From Planctomycetota bacterium (GTDB lineage Bacteria; Planctomycetota; UBA1135; UBA2386), in NCBI GenBank assembly GCA_020425885.1, contig JAGQRA010000866.1, forward strand, positions 1-6,368: 6,368 nt of DNA. The letters run 5' to 3'. The notes beneath the pieces are model-generated. The model was not told where the DNA came from. It did not search any database and worked only from the letters and a program-made list of their open reading frames with translations. This document shows, piece after piece, positions 6,152-6,368 of the stretch. Within the stretch, counting starts at the first letter, position 1, and each line of letters begins with the position of its first letter. Position numbers and translations under genes: made by a program.

Positions 6152-6279
6152 CAGCGAGTGCGGTAGCGCAGCAGCACGGCCCGAGTAACACCCACCGCCA
6201 GACCGTCGCTGCGTGCCGAAGAGTATTCCGCGCGCAGGGAAAGGCCAGGACCGATGAGCGCGATGGCTCGAATCGCGAA
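6152..6279 (-). promoter_or_regulatory. Leader and presumed promoter region of the ABC operon
   Basis: This is the only noncoding space between the putative terminator at 6280-6322 and the first gene of the operon, so the promoter should lie here if the terminator call is right. No pair of good -35 and -10 boxes stands out; the most A/T-rich spot on the minus strand is GGAATACTCTTC, around 6218-6229. A small inverted repeat, CGCGAT (6259-6264) with ATCGCG (6272-6277) around a 7-nt spacer, could be an operator half-site pair or just a hairpin. Placement is by position, not by motif. Confidence 0.3.
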
Positions 6280-6322
6280 AGCGCCGCGCGAACTCCGCGA
6301 TCGGCGGGGCTCGCGCGGCGCT
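6280..6322 (-). terminator. Strong GC-rich hairpin, probable terminator of the upstream gene
   Basis: AGCGCCGCGCGA (6280-6291) and TCGCGCGGCGCT (6311-6322) form a perfect 12-bp stem. The 19-nt loop contains a second stem (6293-6298 with 6304-6309, one G-T wobble). On the minus strand the stem is followed directly by a short T run (TTTCG), so it resembles an intrinsic terminator with a weak U tract. It separates the gene ending at 6349 from the ABC operon starting at 6151. On the plus strand the stem is followed by CGTG and would be a poor terminator. Confidence 0.6.
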
Positions 6323-6348
6323 CGTGTCGTGCGCCTGCCTTGCCGCGG

Positions 6349-6368
6349 CTACTTCACTTCGAAGTCGG
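6349..6368 (-). CDS. C-terminal end of an upstream gene (partial)
   Basis: Reading leftward from the window edge, one frame gives Asp-Phe-Glu-Val-Lys and then a TAG stop at 6349-6351. A strong hairpin follows 26 nt further on, which is where a terminator of a gene ending here would sit. Only five codons are visible, so the product cannot be named and the reading could be chance. The downstream hairpin is the main reason to take it as a real gene end. Confidence 0.3.

Noticed and set aside
5207..6166. Plus-strand open frame (319 codons) opposite the ABC ATPase
   Set aside because: The minus strand encodes clear Walker A, Walker B and signature motifs, so this is antisense shadow.

Overview
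This is a GC-rich, gene-dense window that looks like a proteobacterial chromosome, probably a gammaproteobacterium. That placement is an inference from base composition, Shine-Dalgarno style and protein flavour; nothing in the window fixes the taxon. All convincing genes lie on the minus strand and read right to left.

Right edge (about 6152-6368): the last codons of an upstream minus-strand gene appear to end at 6349. A strong 12-bp hairpin (6280-6322) follows and probably terminates it. The rest of the gap should carry the promoter of the next operon, although no convincing promoter could be picked.

Core (1004-6151): a compact four-gene operon of the Gld type. It encodes an ABC ATPase (GldA-like, 338 aa), an ABC-2 permease (GldF-like, 255 aa, GTG start), a GldG-family membrane-anchored auxiliary protein (541 aa) and a DUF4340 membrane-anchored protein (581 aa). 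The three junctions overlap by 4, 4 and 1 nt (GTGA, ATGA and TGATG), and the last three genes each have a good Shine-Dalgarno sequence, so translation is probably coupled. The likely product is one inner-membrane complex: two ATPases power a permease dimer, with two large anchored extracytoplasmic proteins attached. In Bacteroidota, GldA/F/G are needed for gliding. The role of the related operons in other bacteria is not established, and no substrate can be read from this sequence. The DUF4340 protein appears to consist of four copies of a roughly 140-residue repeat.

Downstream (465-956): a stand-alone EVE-domain protein (163 aa), a member of the PUA/YTH-related nucleic-acid-binding fold. It sits 47 nt after the operon with no visible terminator between, so it may be cotranscribed.

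Left edge (1-464): no credible gene, but a dense set of inverted repeats, including a 12-bp GC hairpin, a nested stem of 10+4 bp and several small hairpins. On the minus strand the part near 40-180 has a short resemblance to 6S RNA. This is the least explained part of the window. No mobile element, CRISPR array, tRNA or rRNA was seen.
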